Assembly (NCBI RefSeq): GCF_022230955.1
Contig: NZ_JAKKFI010000057.1
Coordinates: forward strand, 1-64,000
DNA from: Micromonospora cabrerizensis
GTDB taxonomy: Bacteria; Actinomycetota; Actinomycetes; Mycobacteriales; Micromonosporaceae
Direction of reading: 5' to 3'
Length of the DNA stretch: 64,000 nt
Shown piece by piece: positions 31,601 through 40,801 of the stretch (position 1 is the first letter of the stretch; the number at the start of each line of letters is the position of its first letter). Made by a program: the position numbers and the translations under genes. The notes beneath the pieces were generated by a model, which ran no database searches, was not told the origin of the DNA, and saw only the letters and a program-made list of their open reading frames with translations.

Positions 31601-32717
31601 TTTCGCGCCCCGGTGTGCTGGGGTCGACGTAGCGCAGCACCGCACCGACGCCGTCGTCCAGCTCGGGTGCTTCCTCCGGGCCCAGCACGGTCAGCGCCGC
31701 GTCGGTGCCGACGAGTGCCCGGACCAGCGCCGCGTCGGCGCGTACCCGCTGCGGGTCGGTCACCGACATCGCGGCCAACTGCCCCGGGTCAACGGCGATC
31801 TCGGTCGGTTCCGCGCCGATCCACAGCTCACCGTTGGCCGACGGGTCGTCCACGATGATCATCGTGTCGACCTGGTTGCGTTGCAGGGCCGAGACGACCG
31901 CGTCGAGCCCGCCGCCCACGTCCTCCTGCACGCCGAACTTGTCCAACGCGGCGGCGATCCGCTGGTCGGCGATCTCCGCGATGGTCTGCACGGTGAGGTC
32001 GTCGAGCATCGTCTGGTCGGCGCCGCCGGCCCGGGACCCGGCGTCGGTGCGGACCACGAGGTCCTGCCACCGCTCCGGCATCTGGGCGGCGATCATTCCG
32101 GTCGCCCGGACGTCACCGGCGACGACCACCACGTCCGCGCCGACGCGGTCGGCCAGGTCCACGGTCGCCGCGGTCACGTCGCCGGCGTTCTGGTGCCACG
32201 CCTCCATGGCCGCCCGCTGATAACGCGACTGGGACCACCCGCCGGGCTTCGCCCGCCGCAGCGGGAAGTCGTCCCGGCCGGCGACGTGTGCCCGCCGGGG
32301 CACACCTCCGGCGCTGACCGCCATCGCGTCGGCGCCGAGCCGGTCGGCCACCACCCGTACCCAGGCCACCTGTTCGCCGCGCTGGGCGAGCAACGGCATC
32401 ACGTGCGGAAGTGGCGCGTAACTGGCCAGGTCGCGCAGTGGTGGCGCGGACAGGTACTCGGAGAGCACCACCCGGCCGTGACTGGCGAAGACCGCCAGGC
32501 CGTAGTCCCCGACCATCGGGTCGTGGCCACGGATCACCCGGTCCAGCGCGGCGATGCTCGCCTCGTCGGCACCCTGTTCGGTGAGCCGACTCTGCAAGGC
32601 GCGCCAGCGCAGGTCCAGTGCCGGTTTCGCGTCCTCCGTGTCGGCGGAGGCGTCCAGATACACCGAGCACCACGGCCCGGGACGGTCGTAGAGCGGGCGC
32701 AGGAAGGACAGCTGCAT
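31593..32717 (-). CDS. Vms1/eRF1-domain protein (Rv2629-like)
   Basis: 374 residues from MQLSFLRPLYDRPGPWCSVYLD. The N-terminal baeRF domain and central VADRLGADAMAVSAGG, followed by the polar loop KPGGWSQSRYQRAAMEAWHQ, correspond to the release-factor-like family that includes Mycobacterium Rv2629 and yeast Vms1. The C-terminal ENG...APELDDGVGAVLRYV part is acidic. In eukaryotes the family cleaves peptidyl-tRNA on stalled ribosomes; the actinobacterial role, linked to hypoxia and dormancy in mycobacteria, is unproven. It is first in the operon and coupled by overlap to the TPP enzyme gene. Confidence 0.85.
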   Translation of the reverse strand: MQLSFLRPLYDRPGPWCSVYLDASADTEDAKPALDLRWRALQSRLTEQGADEASIAALDRVIRGHDPMVGDYGLAVFASHGRVVLSEYLSAPPLRDLASYAPLPHVMPLLAQRGEQVAWVRVVADRLGADAMAVSAGGVPRRAHVAGRDDFPLRRAKPGGWSQSRYQRAAMEAWHQNAGDVTAATVDLADRVGADVVVVAGDVRATGMIAAQMPERWQDLVVRTDAGSRAGGADQTMLDDLTVQTIAEIADQRIAAALDKFGVQEDVGGGLDAVVSALQRNQVDTMIIVDDPSANGELWIGAEPTEIAVDPGQLAAMSVTDPQRVRADAALVRALVGTDAALTVLGPEEAPELDDGVGAVLRYVDPSTPGRENG

Positions 32718-32868
32718 GCTCGACCCCTTTCCAGCTCGGCCCCCCGCTTACCCGGGTCGCCCGGGATGTCACCTCGTGGCCGTGAGCCCGTGACCAGGTT
32801 TCATTCACGTCGTTCAACCGAGGACGTCGATACGATCTGTGAACACAAGCGGACTCTCGGTGGTGGGG

Positions 32869-33408
32869 ATGGACAGCGGACTCGATACCCGACGGATCGT
32901 GCACCCGACGGAGCGCATCGTCACCGGGCGGTTGATCCGCCTGCTCGACGGTTACACCCGCGAGGTGCGTATCGGGCAGCCGGTGCTGGTGGCGGTGCTC
33001 GCGGCGGCGGCGTTCGCGCGGCTGCCCGCGCTGCTGCTGCGCTCGCTCTTCTCCTTCGGCGGTGGCGGCACCCGCCGACGCTGGAAGCAGTTGAAGCAGG
33101 GCCCGGAATATCTGGTCACGCCGGTGCGACTGCGCAACACCGCCGGGCAGCTCTGCGAGGTGGAGTTGCACGGTCACCTGCCGCAGAGCGCCCTGCACCC
33201 GGCCGACCAGGTGCAGCTCACCCTGCGTCCGCAGCGGGACCCGGAGCTGCCACCCCGGATCGAGCGGATCGTCAACCTCACCACCGGGCAGCTGCTGACC
33301 CCGCGTACGGCGACGCTCTGGTCGCATCTCGGGCCGCCGCTGCTGTTGCAGGCGTTCCTGGGCGCGCTGCTGCTGGCCGGCGTGGTGGCCTGCTCCGCGC
33401 TGACCTGA
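32869..33408 (+). CDS. Hypothetical membrane protein
   Basis: 179 residues from MDSGLDTRRIVHPTERIVTGRLIRLLDGY. Two hydrophobic segments, at about residues 45-65 (VLVAVLAAAAFARLPALLLRSL) and at the end (PPLLLQAFLGALLLAGVVACSAL), flank a central beta-rich region of about 85 residues (VTPVRLRNTAGQLCEVELHGHL...). No family is recognised. The start may be the GTG at 32839, ten codons upstream. It is divergent from the Vms1 operon. The layout of helix, soluble domain, helix is compatible with a small membrane-anchored sensor or shield protein, but this is speculative. Confidence 0.6.
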   Translation: MDSGLDTRRIVHPTERIVTGRLIRLLDGYTREVRIGQPVLVAVLAAAAFARLPALLLRSLFSFGGGGTRRRWKQLKQGPEYLVTPVRLRNTAGQLCEVELHGHLPQSALHPADQVQLTLRPQRDPELPPRIERIVNLTTGQLLTPRTATLWSHLGPPLLLQAFLGALLLAGVVACSALT

Positions 33409-33470
33409 CCGGTCAGGCAGGTTCGTCGCCCGGCCGGCCGGTCAGCCCGCCGGGCGGGCTCCCGGGCGGG

Positions 33471-33815
33471 TCAGCCGACCGGGGCGGGTTCGCGGGCCGG
33501 TTGACGGTCGACGCCGAGCATCCCCCGGCGGCGGGCCCAGCGCTCGAAGGCCAGGGTGGCGAACGGCGGCACCGCGCTGGCCAGGGCCACCGCCGTGGCC
33601 AGCAGGCTCCACCGGTGCAGCCGGGCCACGGCCAGCACCAGCAGGACGTACGCGACGAACAGGCCGCCGTGGATCGGCCCGAAGATCTTCACACCCAGCT
33701 CGTTGTCCGGCGGGCCGTACTTGACCAACATGCCGACCAGCAGTGCTAGCCAGGAGCAGGCCTCGGCGATCGCCGCCACGACGAACAGCCGGGTCACCTT
33801 CTCGCGCATCCGCAC
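33471..33815 (-). CDS. DUF3817 integral membrane protein
   Basis: 114 residues with three hydrophobic helices and the DUF3817 motif KYGPPDNELGVKIFGPIHGGLFVAYVLLVLAVARL. Family members are small actinobacterial membrane proteins of unknown function. The gene is divergent from the GCS2 ligase gene. Confidence 0.88.
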   Translation of the reverse strand: MRMREKVTRLFVVAAIAEACSWLALLVGMLVKYGPPDNELGVKIFGPIHGGLFVAYVLLVLAVARLHRWSLLATAVALASAVPPFATLAFERWARRRGMLGVDRQPAREPAPVG

Positions 33816-33964
33816 GCCACCACCTCTCAGGGCCGTAATGCTAACGGGGCGGCCTGACCGGGCTATCAGGGCGGGCAGGTGGGTAGGAAGAGACCATCGG
33901 GTCTATCCCCGCCCGCCGCGGACGTGCGAGGTTAGGGGGGACCAGCGGTGACAAGGTGGTGACC

Positions 33965-35443
33965 ATGGGCGAGGACGTCGGCGTACGAACCTTCAGTCGA
34001 GAAGACCGGGCCCGTTATCGCGACAAGGTCCGCCGCTGCCTGGACGTCTTCGCCGAGATGCTGCGCGAGTCCCGTTTCGACGTGGACCGGCCGCTGACCG
34101 GCGTGGAGATCGAGCTGAACCTCGTCGACGAGGCGTCGAACCCGGCGATGCGCAACGCCGACGTGCTGGCGGCCATCGCCGATCCGAGCTTCCAGACCGA
34201 GTTGGGCCAGTTCAACGTCGAGATCAACGTGCCGCCGCGCCGGCTGAGCGGCACCGGCACCGCCGACTTCGAGGAGTACGTGCGGGCCAGCCTCAACGCC
34301 GCCGAGATGAAGGCCCGGGCGATCGGCGCGCACATGGTCATGATCGGCATCCTGCCGACGTTGCGTCCCGAGCACCTGACCGCCGAGACGCTCTCGGCCA
34401 ACCCCCGCTACAAGCTGCTCAACGAGCAGATCTTCGCGGCCCGGGGGGAGGATCTGCCGATCGCCATCAGCGGGGTGGAGCGGCTGGCCGTCACCGCGGA
34501 CACGATCACCCCGGAGGCGGCCTGCACGAGCACCCAGTTCCATCTGCAGGTCAGCCCGGCCCAGTTCGCCGACTACTGGAACGCCGCGCAGGCGATCGCC
34601 GGCATCCAGGTCGCGGTCGGCGCGAACTCGCCGCTGTTCTTCGGCCGGGAGCTGTGGCGCGAGACCCGGATCCCGCTGTTCCAGCAGGCCACCGACACCC
34701 GGTCGGAGGAGATCAAAGCCCAGGGGGTACGCCCCAGGGTCTGGTTCGGCGAACGCTGGATCACCAACGTGTTCGACCTGTTCGAGGAGAACGTACGGTA
34801 CTTCCCGGCGCTGCTGCCGGTCTGCGACCCGGAGGACCCGACGCAGGCCCTGGCGGCCGGCGAGGTGCCCAGTCTCGCCGAGTTGCGCCTGCACAACGGC
34901 ACCGTCTACCGGTGGAACCGCCCGGTGTACGACGTGTCACGCGGCCGACCGCACCTGCGGGTGGAAAATCGGGTGCTGCCCGCCGGCCCGACCGTGCTGG
35001 ACACCATCGCCAACGGCGCCTTCTACTTCGGGCTGGTCCGCGCCCTCGCCGAATCGGACCGGCCGCTGTGGTCGCAGATGTCGTTCAGCGCCGCCGAGGA
35101 GAACTTCACCAGTTGCGCCCGGCACGGCATCGACGCGCAGGTGTTCTGGCCCGGCCTCGGCTACCTGCCGGTGACCGAGCTGGTGCTGCGCCGGTTGCTG
35201 CCGATGGCGCACCACGGTCTGGACCGGTGGGGGCTCGACCCGGTCGAACGCGACCGGCTGCTCGGCGTCATCGAGCAGCGCTGTCTGACCAGCCGCAACG
35301 GTGCGACCTGGCAGGTGGAGACGCTGCACCGACTGGAGTCCGCCGACCACCTGGACCGGCCGGAGGCGCTGCGCGAGGTGGTCCGCCACTACGTGGACCT
35401 GATGCACAGCAACCGGCCCGTGCACGAGTGGCCGATCCCGTGA
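33965..35443 (+). CDS. Glutamate-cysteine ligase family 2 (GCS2) protein
   Basis: 492 residues from the ATG at 33965, after AAGGTGG. The GCS2 features are visible: LTGVEIELNLVDE (substrate and Mg ligands), FNVEINVPPRRL, ACTSTQFHLQVSP, and AVGANSPLFFG. GCS2 proteins are ATP-dependent carboxylate-amine ligases joining glutamate and cysteine or related amines. As actinobacteria use mycothiol rather than glutathione, the natural substrate may differ, for example an ergothioneine- or gamma-glutamyl-amide-type product. The family is otherwise close to COG2170. Confidence 0.85.
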   Translation: MGEDVGVRTFSREDRARYRDKVRRCLDVFAEMLRESRFDVDRPLTGVEIELNLVDEASNPAMRNADVLAAIADPSFQTELGQFNVEINVPPRRLSGTGTADFEEYVRASLNAAEMKARAIGAHMVMIGILPTLRPEHLTAETLSANPRYKLLNEQIFAARGEDLPIAISGVERLAVTADTITPEAACTSTQFHLQVSPAQFADYWNAAQAIAGIQVAVGANSPLFFGRELWRETRIPLFQQATDTRSEEIKAQGVRPRVWFGERWITNVFDLFEENVRYFPALLPVCDPEDPTQALAAGEVPSLAELRLHNGTVYRWNRPVYDVSRGRPHLRVENRVLPAGPTVLDTIANGAFYFGLVRALAESDRPLWSQMSFSAAEENFTSCARHGIDAQVFWPGLGYLPVTELVLRRLLPMAHHGLDRWGLDPVERDRLLGVIEQRCLTSRNGATWQVETLHRLESADHLDRPEALREVVRHYVDLMHSNRPVHEWPIP

Positions 35444-35507
35444 GCGCCCCGGGTCGCCCTGGTCGATCCGCACGCCGGGCGTGACGACCCGGGGATCCCC
35501 GGGCGGC

Positions 35508-35894
35508 TCAGCCGCGTGGGGTGGGAACACCGAAGAGATCGGTGATGCCGCCGGGAAGCTGGGCGAGCAGGTCGTGCCGCTGGTCGTCATCGAGCGCCTC
35601 GGCGACGGTACGCAACACCGCCTGGGCGTGTTGACGCACGTGGTCGGCGTTCGCGACCTGCTCGCGGTCCCCGACCGCCTTCAGGAACTGGCCGACATCC
35701 CACCGGCGGCCCTCCGGGTTGCGGGTGACGGACCCGCTCAACCGCTCCGGTAGCTGTGCCGCCAGGTGGTCGGCCTCCTGCCCGGCGAGCCGCTCACCGA
35801 GTACCGACAGGACGGCCTGCACGGACCGCACGGCCTCGTTCTCACCGAGGCCAGCGCGCTGTCGTACCGTGGCGATCATCTGCTCGTACTCCAT
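35508..35894 (-). CDS. DUF2267 domain protein (second copy)
   Basis: 128 residues from MEYEQMIATVRQRAGL. The DUF2267 pattern is clear: EAVRSVQAVLSVLGERLAGQEADHLAAQLPERLSG, then AVLRTVAEALDDDQRHDLLAQLPGGITDLFG. The ATG at 35894 follows AAGGAGCGGAGC. It is convergent with the GCS2 ligase gene and about 33 kb from the first DUF2267 gene. Function unknown, stress-associated family. Confidence 0.9.
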   Translation of the reverse strand: MEYEQMIATVRQRAGLGENEAVRSVQAVLSVLGERLAGQEADHLAAQLPERLSGSVTRNPEGRRWDVGQFLKAVGDREQVANADHVRQHAQAVLRTVAEALDDDQRHDLLAQLPGGITDLFGVPTPRG

Positions 35895-36171
35895 GCTCCG
35901 CTCCTTCGGTCTCCTCGACATGCCGTCAGGCCTGCCTGCGGACGAACGGGGCGAGTTCCCACGCTCCCTGGCCACAAACGGGTCTGGCGCGGACCCGGAC
36001 TTCCCCGCCGTCGGCGGGCGGGGCCACCCAATCCGCCGCGAACCAGACGTGTCACCCCCCATTACCGGCTGACCGGAGCGGTTACTGTCCCTTGTGGACC
36101 CCACCCAGCCTTGAGGACTGTCGTAGGCTGTGGCAGCTCGTACATCGTCTGATCACGATGAGGGGACGCCG

Positions 36172-37260
36172 GTGACCACTTCGGACACAAACCCAGCTCT
36201 GACCGAGGGGGCCGCGCGGGTGCCCCTGTCCCGTCGGCACATGCTGCGGATGGGAGCGGCGGCGGCCGGTGGCGCGGTGCTCGTCGGTCAGGCCGAGGCC
36301 GCGTCCGCGCAGGCCGCGCCGGGTGGCGCGAAGCGCGTCCTGCGGGCACCGGCGCTGGTGCCCGGTGACCGGGTCCGGGTGGTGTCGCCCGGCAGCACGC
36401 CCGACCCCACGAACATGGCCCGTGGCATCGAGATCCTGCGCGGCTGGGGCCTGGAGGTCGAGCTGGGCAGGCACGTCTTCACCAAGTACGGCTACCTGGC
36501 CGGCACGGACGCGCAGCGGCTGGCCGACCTGAACGCCGCGCTCACCGACCCGGGAATCCGTGCCGTGTTCGCCGCCCGGGGCGGTTACGGCACGCAGCGG
36601 ATCGTCGACCAGATCGACGTGTCCGTCATCCGCCGGGACCCCCGGGTCGTCGTCGGTTTCAGCGACATCACCAGCATCCACGGCAAGCTCTGGCGCGACA
36701 CCGGCCTGGTCACCTTCTACGGCCCGATGGTCAACTGGAGTGACGACCGCACCGGCCCCGAGTCGGCCGAGGCGCTGCGCAGGGCGGTGATGACCACCGC
36801 ACCCGTCACGATCTCTCGGGACCCAGCCGAGACGGCCGCTTCCGTGCTGGTGCCGGGTCGGGCGTCGGGGCCCCTGCTCGGCGGCTGCCTGACGCTGATC
36901 TCCACCTCGCTCGGCGCGGAGGACTCCCCGCGCTTCGACGGCGCGATCCTGTTCTTCGAGGACGTGGACGAGGCTCCGTACAGCATCGACAGCATGCTGA
37001 CCGAGCTGCGCCGGGTGGGCGTGCTGTCCCGGGTCGCCGGGGTGGTCATCGGCCAGATCACCAACAGTGTCGGCGAGCCGGGTGAGTGGGACGCGGCGGC
37101 GGTGCTGAAGGACCGCCTCTACGACCTTGGCGTGCCGGTCCTGGGTGGGCTACGGCTGGGGCACGGCAACGGGCAGCTCACCGTGCCGCTGGGCTCGCGC
37201 GCCACGATCGACGCCGCCGCGGGCACCCTGACGGTGGAGCCGGGAGTCCGTCCGCGCTAG
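36172..37260 (+). CDS. LD-carboxypeptidase (peptidase S66), Tat-exported
   Basis: 362 residues from the GTG at 36172, 5 bases after AGGGGA. The N-terminus, PLSRRHMLRMGAAAAGGAVLVG, is a twin-arginine-like signal. The S66 features follow: AARGGYGTQRIVD, VVGFSDIT with the nucleophile Ser, and LRLGHGNGQLTVPLGS with the catalytic His. LD-carboxypeptidases cut the L,D bond of peptidoglycan or muropeptides, or remove immunity-type modifications. A Tat signal suggests activity outside the membrane. Ends 46 bases before the palindromic element at 37306. Confidence 0.9.
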   Translation: MTTSDTNPALTEGAARVPLSRRHMLRMGAAAAGGAVLVGQAEAASAQAAPGGAKRVLRAPALVPGDRVRVVSPGSTPDPTNMARGIEILRGWGLEVELGRHVFTKYGYLAGTDAQRLADLNAALTDPGIRAVFAARGGYGTQRIVDQIDVSVIRRDPRVVVGFSDITSIHGKLWRDTGLVTFYGPMVNWSDDRTGPESAEALRRAVMTTAPVTISRDPAETAASVLVPGRASGPLLGGCLTLISTSLGAEDSPRFDGAILFFEDVDEAPYSIDSMLTELRRVGVLSRVAGVVIGQITNSVGEPGEWDAAAVLKDRLYDLGVPVLGGLRLGHGNGQLTVPLGSRATIDAAAGTLTVEPGVRPR

Positions 37261-37305
37261 TGGCGTTGGGTCATCCGGCGCTGCGCCTCGTCACGGCGAC
37301 GGGCG

Positions 37306-37382
37306 TGATCGACTCGGGTTCGGTGAAGTCGGGGTGTCCCGTCGACCCGGACACCCCGACTTCCAGAAATCCGATTCGATCA
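37306..37382. repeat. Dispersed palindromic element, family B copy 2
   Basis: Two 34-base arms (37306-37339 and 37349-37382) are inverted repeats around GACTCGGGTT...GTCGGGGTGTCC, differing at a few positions. The same core occurs at 11698-11776. It lies between two convergent genes, three bases from the dehydrogenase stop, and may terminate transcription from both sides. Confidence 0.88.
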
Positions 37383-37384
37383 CC

Positions 37385-38560
37385 TCAGACCTTGAGCAGC
37401 ACCTTCGTACAGTCGTCCTGCTTCTTCTGGAAGATCTTGTAGCCCTTCGGGGCGTCGCGCAGCGGCATCCGGTGGCTGACGATGAAGCTCGGGTCGATCT
37501 CGCCGCGCTGGATGCGCTCCAGCAGCGGGCGGGTGTAGCGCTGGACGTGGCACTGACCGGTCCGCATGATCAGTGAGCGGTTCATGAACGCGCCCATCGG
37601 GAACTTGTCGACGAAGCCGCCGTACGCGCCGACGACCGAGACCACCCCACCCGAGCGGCAGGCGAGGATCGCCTGGCGCAGGGCGAACGGCCGTTCCGTC
37701 TCGACCCGCGCGACCTGCTTCGCCCGGTCGTAGGCGTACATGGCGGCGTTGCCGTGGTGGCCTTCCAGACCGACCGCGTCGATGCACGCGTCGGGCCCCC
37801 GGCCGGCGGTCATCTCGTTGAGGGTGTCGAGCACGTCCGCCTGCTCGTAGTTGATCGTCTCGGCGCCGATGTGCTCCTCGGCCAGCCGCAACCGGTACGG
37901 GAACCGGTCGATGACGATGACCCGCTCCGCGCCGAGCAGCCGGGCGCTGGCCGCAGCGAACAGCCCGACCGGCCCGGCGCCCCAGACCGCGATCACCTGG
38001 CCGGGTTTGATGTCGCACATCTCGGCGCCCATGTAGCCGGTCGGGAACACGTCGGCGAGCATGACCGCCTGGTCGTCGCTGACCTCGTCGGGCACCTTGA
38101 GCGGGCCGATGTCGGCGAACGGCACCCGGGCGTACTCGGCCTGACCGCCGGCGTAGCCGCCGAGCAGGTGGGAGTAGCCGTAGATGCCGGCTGGCGAGTG
38201 TCCCATGATCTTCTCGGCGATGCCGGCGTTGGGGTTGGAGTTCTCGCAGACCGAGTAGAGGCCGCGCTGGCAGGACGAGCAGTGCCCGCAGGCGATCGGG
38301 AAGGGCACCACCACGCGGTCTCCCGGTTTGAGGTTGCGGACCTGCGGGCCCACCTCGACCACCTCGCCCATGAACTCGTGGCCGAGGATGTCGCCCTTGC
38401 GCATCGCGGGGATGTAGCCGTGGTAGAGGTGCAGGTCGGAGCCGCAGATCGCGGTGGTGGTGATCCGGACGATCGCGTCCCGCGCGTTCATGATCTTCGG
38501 GTCGGGCACGTCGATCACCTTGACGCTGTCGGTGCCCATCCAGGCGGTGGCCTTCATCAT
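37385..38560 (-). CDS. Zinc-dependent dehydrogenase, formaldehyde-dehydrogenase-like
   Basis: 391 residues. MDR fold with the catalytic zinc motif TTAICGSDLHLYHG, the proton-relay GHEFMGEVVEVG, the structural zinc cluster CGHCSSCQRGLYSVC, and the Rossmann loop VWGAGPVGLFAAASARLLGAE. It matches the glutathione-independent formaldehyde dehydrogenase-like group (long insertion AGIAEKIMGHSPAGIYGYSHLLGG). NAD-dependent oxidation of an aldehyde or alcohol is likely; substrate unknown. It starts at 38560, 25 bases after the stop of the SRPBCC gene, so the two form an operon. Confidence 0.9.
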   Translation of the reverse strand: MMKATAWMGTDSVKVIDVPDPKIMNARDAIVRITTTAICGSDLHLYHGYIPAMRKGDILGHEFMGEVVEVGPQVRNLKPGDRVVVPFPIACGHCSSCQRGLYSVCENSNPNAGIAEKIMGHSPAGIYGYSHLLGGYAGGQAEYARVPFADIGPLKVPDEVSDDQAVMLADVFPTGYMGAEMCDIKPGQVIAVWGAGPVGLFAAASARLLGAERVIVIDRFPYRLRLAEEHIGAETINYEQADVLDTLNEMTAGRGPDACIDAVGLEGHHGNAAMYAYDRAKQVARVETERPFALRQAILACRSGGVVSVVGAYGGFVDKFPMGAFMNRSLIMRTGQCHVQRYTRPLLERIQRGEIDPSFIVSHRMPLRDAPKGYKIFQKKQDDCTKVLLKV

Positions 38561-38585
38561 CGGTCCCTTTCGGATGCGTGGGCGG

Positions 38586-39536
38586 TCAGCGGCGCGACGT
38601 GGGCAGCGGCTGGGCGGGGCGCTGCATGGCCTGTTGACGTACGGAGATGCCGTTGGGGCTGCCCTCGGAGCGGACCACCTCGCCGGTCTCCAGCACCTGC
38701 TTGAAGCGGCGCAGGTCGTCGCGGACCTGCTGCTCGGGCTCCTCGCCGAAGAGCTTCGCCACCACCCGGCCGAGCGCGCCGGCCGGCGGCGCGTACCGCA
38801 GCTCGACCCGGACCTCGGTGCCCCGGTCACCGGGTGCGGGCACGAACCGGACCCGCCCGGCGTTGGGCACCCGGGTGCCCGGCAGCGAGCGCCAGGTGAT
38901 CGACTTGTTCGGCTGGTCGTCGATGATCTCGGCGTCCCACTCCACGCGCTGACCGGCCGGGCCACGGGCGATCCAGTGCGAGCGGCGCAGGTCGTCGGCG
39001 CGTACGGACTCCAGGTGCGCCATGAAGCGGGGCAGGTTCTCCATGTCCCGCCAGAACCGGTACGCCTCGGCGGGCGATCGGTTGACGGTCACGGCGATCT
39101 CCATCCGGATCATCCGGGCCCGGGCCCGTTGGGCCCGACCGATCCGCACGGCGGACAGCACGTCGACGGCGGTGATGCCGGCGACCGCGAGGGTGCTCAG
39201 CGCGACCCTGCGGCGTCGCTCTCCGCGGCGGTCGGCGAGGGCGCGCCCGAGCAGGGTCAGGTCCATGGCGTCGCCGGCCACCCGGCTCCAGGCCCAGCCG
39301 GCGGGCCGACGGCCGCTGAGCAGACCGGCGGCGCTGCCCAACTCCCGGAGGCCGACGGCCGGAAGCACGGCCCGCGCGGACGGGGAGTCGTCCACCCCGG
39401 TCAGTCGTGCCACGGGTCCCGGCGCGACCAGGGCGCCCACGCCCAGCGCCAGACTCAGCAGGCCCAGGGCGCTCGGCAGCGTCGCAGGCACCGGCCCGTC
39501 CAGCTCGGGCAGGAGCACAGTGTCGATACGGGTCAT
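38586..39536 (-). CDS. SRPBCC (polyketide cyclase/dehydrase-like) membrane-linked protein
   Basis: 316 residues from MTRIDTVLLPELDG. The N-terminal 150 residues hold several hydrophobic segments and a DUF4267-like portion; about residues 150-300 are a START-type lipid-binding SRPBCC domain (RMEIAVTVNRSPAEAYRFWRDMENLPRFMAHLESVR...). It may bind a hydrophobic ligand at the membrane. It precedes the formaldehyde-dehydrogenase-like gene; such pairs of SRPBCC and zinc dehydrogenase are seen repeatedly in actinobacterial stress loci (established co-occurrence is my recollection, not tested). Confidence 0.8.
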   Translation of the reverse strand: MTRIDTVLLPELDGPVPATLPSALGLLSLALGVGALVAPGPVARLTGVDDSPSARAVLPAVGLRELGSAAGLLSGRRPAGWAWSRVAGDAMDLTLLGRALADRRGERRRRVALSTLAVAGITAVDVLSAVRIGRAQRARARMIRMEIAVTVNRSPAEAYRFWRDMENLPRFMAHLESVRADDLRRSHWIARGPAGQRVEWDAEIIDDQPNKSITWRSLPGTRVPNAGRVRFVPAPGDRGTEVRVELRYAPPAGALGRVVAKLFGEEPEQQVRDDLRRFKQVLETGEVVRSEGSPNGISVRQQAMQRPAQPLPTSRR

Positions 39537-39774
39537 GCCTGGTCCCTTCCGGTGGACGTGACCGCCGGTCCGTCGGCGAAGCGGCGGTGGTCCCGCCCCC
39601 GTGACGCTATGCCGTACGCGTGACGGACGCGCCCGGTTCGGGACAGAAGGTCCGATGCGGGCGGCGTGGGCGAAAACGCCTCGCCAACGGTCGACATCGT
39701 GACATTGACCTATTTGGATCATCTGCGGGCCGTACCGTCGGCCCCACCCGCCGCGCCGCCGGAAGGACGACCTC

Positions 39775-40791
39775 ATGAGCCGTGCCCTTCTCCGCCAGCT
39801 GACCGCCACCTTTGCCGTCGCACTGCTCGTCGTGCAGCCCGCCGCACCGGCTGCCGCGCGTACCCCGGGGTCTGCGACGCCCGCGCCCGGCAGCGTCCGC
39901 ACCATGGTGCGCGACGCGGCGACCGGCGCACCGGTGCCCCGGGCCTGCGCCGCGCTCGTCCCGGTGGACGCTGCGGCCCTGGCGGCGGTCGCCCTCGGCG
40001 AGGACCAGCTCGGACGCTACGGGGGCTGCGCCGACGAGCAGGGCGTCCTGGTGACCGGTGACGTCGCCCCGGGCAGGTACCGGCTGCTGGTGCGCCCCTA
40101 CGACACGACGACGCACGGCTGGCAGTGGGTCGGCCGGCACGGCGGCACCGGTGAGCGCGAGCGGGCCCGGGTGGTCCAGGTACGCGCCGGCGCGGTGAGC
40201 GGCGTGCCGGACGTCCGGCTCGACCCGCCCGGCACCGTCGTCGGGGTGGTGACCGACGCGGCGACGGGCGCCCCGGTCCCCCGCGCCCGGGTGATGGTGG
40301 TGCCCTACGTGCCGCATCCGAAGTACGGCGACCACGGCCCGACCACCGACGAGGACGGCCGCTACACGATCACCGGCCTCGGCCCGTACGACTGGCCGGT
40401 GCAGTTCGCCGCGGACGGGCTGGCGACCGTGTGGTCCGGTGGGGTGGGCAGTCGGCAGCAGGCCCGGCCGGTGCGGGTCCGCGCCCAGCAGACGGCGACC
40501 CTGAACCAGGCGCTGCCCGCCGGGACACCGCTCGCCGGGGCGGTACGGGTCGGCGAGCTGGGCACCTACGCCCAGGTGATCGCATTCGACGCGGCGACCG
40601 GGGATCTCGCCGGCGTGGCGGACGTGGGCTCCGGTTACACCCTGCGTCTGCTCCCCGGGCAGCGGGTGAAGCTGCGCTGCGACTGCGCGTACGCCCCGCC
40701 GGCGTGGCACCGCGATGCGGTCGGCTTCGACGCGGCGACCCCCGTACGGGTCCGGCGTACGCCGGTCGTGGTGGACTTCGACCTCGGGTAG
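39775..40791 (+). CDS. Secreted carboxypeptidase-regulatory-like domain protein
   Basis: 338 residues. Signal peptide at residues 1-29 (MSRALLRQLTATFAVALLVVQPAAPAAA). Two or three beta-sandwich modules of the carboxypeptidase-regulatory/CnaB type follow, recognisable from the MVRDAATGAPVPRACAALVP, VVTDAATGAPVPRARVMVVP and DEDGRYTITGLGP repeats. Such modules provide extracellular structural or carbohydrate-binding surfaces. No catalytic domain accompanies them. Probably released or cell-wall associated. The ATG follows GGAAGG-type ribosome site. Confidence 0.85.
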   Translation: MSRALLRQLTATFAVALLVVQPAAPAAARTPGSATPAPGSVRTMVRDAATGAPVPRACAALVPVDAAALAAVALGEDQLGRYGGCADEQGVLVTGDVAPGRYRLLVRPYDTTTHGWQWVGRHGGTGERERARVVQVRAGAVSGVPDVRLDPPGTVVGVVTDAATGAPVPRARVMVVPYVPHPKYGDHGPTTDEDGRYTITGLGPYDWPVQFAADGLATVWSGGVGSRQQARPVRVRAQQTATLNQALPAGTPLAGAVRVGELGTYAQVIAFDAATGDLAGVADVGSGYTLRLLPGQRVKLRCDCAYAPPAWHRDAVGFDAATPVRVRRTPVVVDFDLG

Positions 40792-40801
40792 GCCCGCTGG
40801 C

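Noticed and set aside
32751..32760. SigB-like promoter before the Vms1 operon
   Set aside because: The -10-like GGGTAA is present on the minus strand but the -35 side reads GGTG, too far from consensus.
33881..33886. SigB-like promoter before the GCS2 gene
   Set aside because: GGGTAG is present but no GTT(T/A) lies 15-16 bases upstream, so it was not counted.
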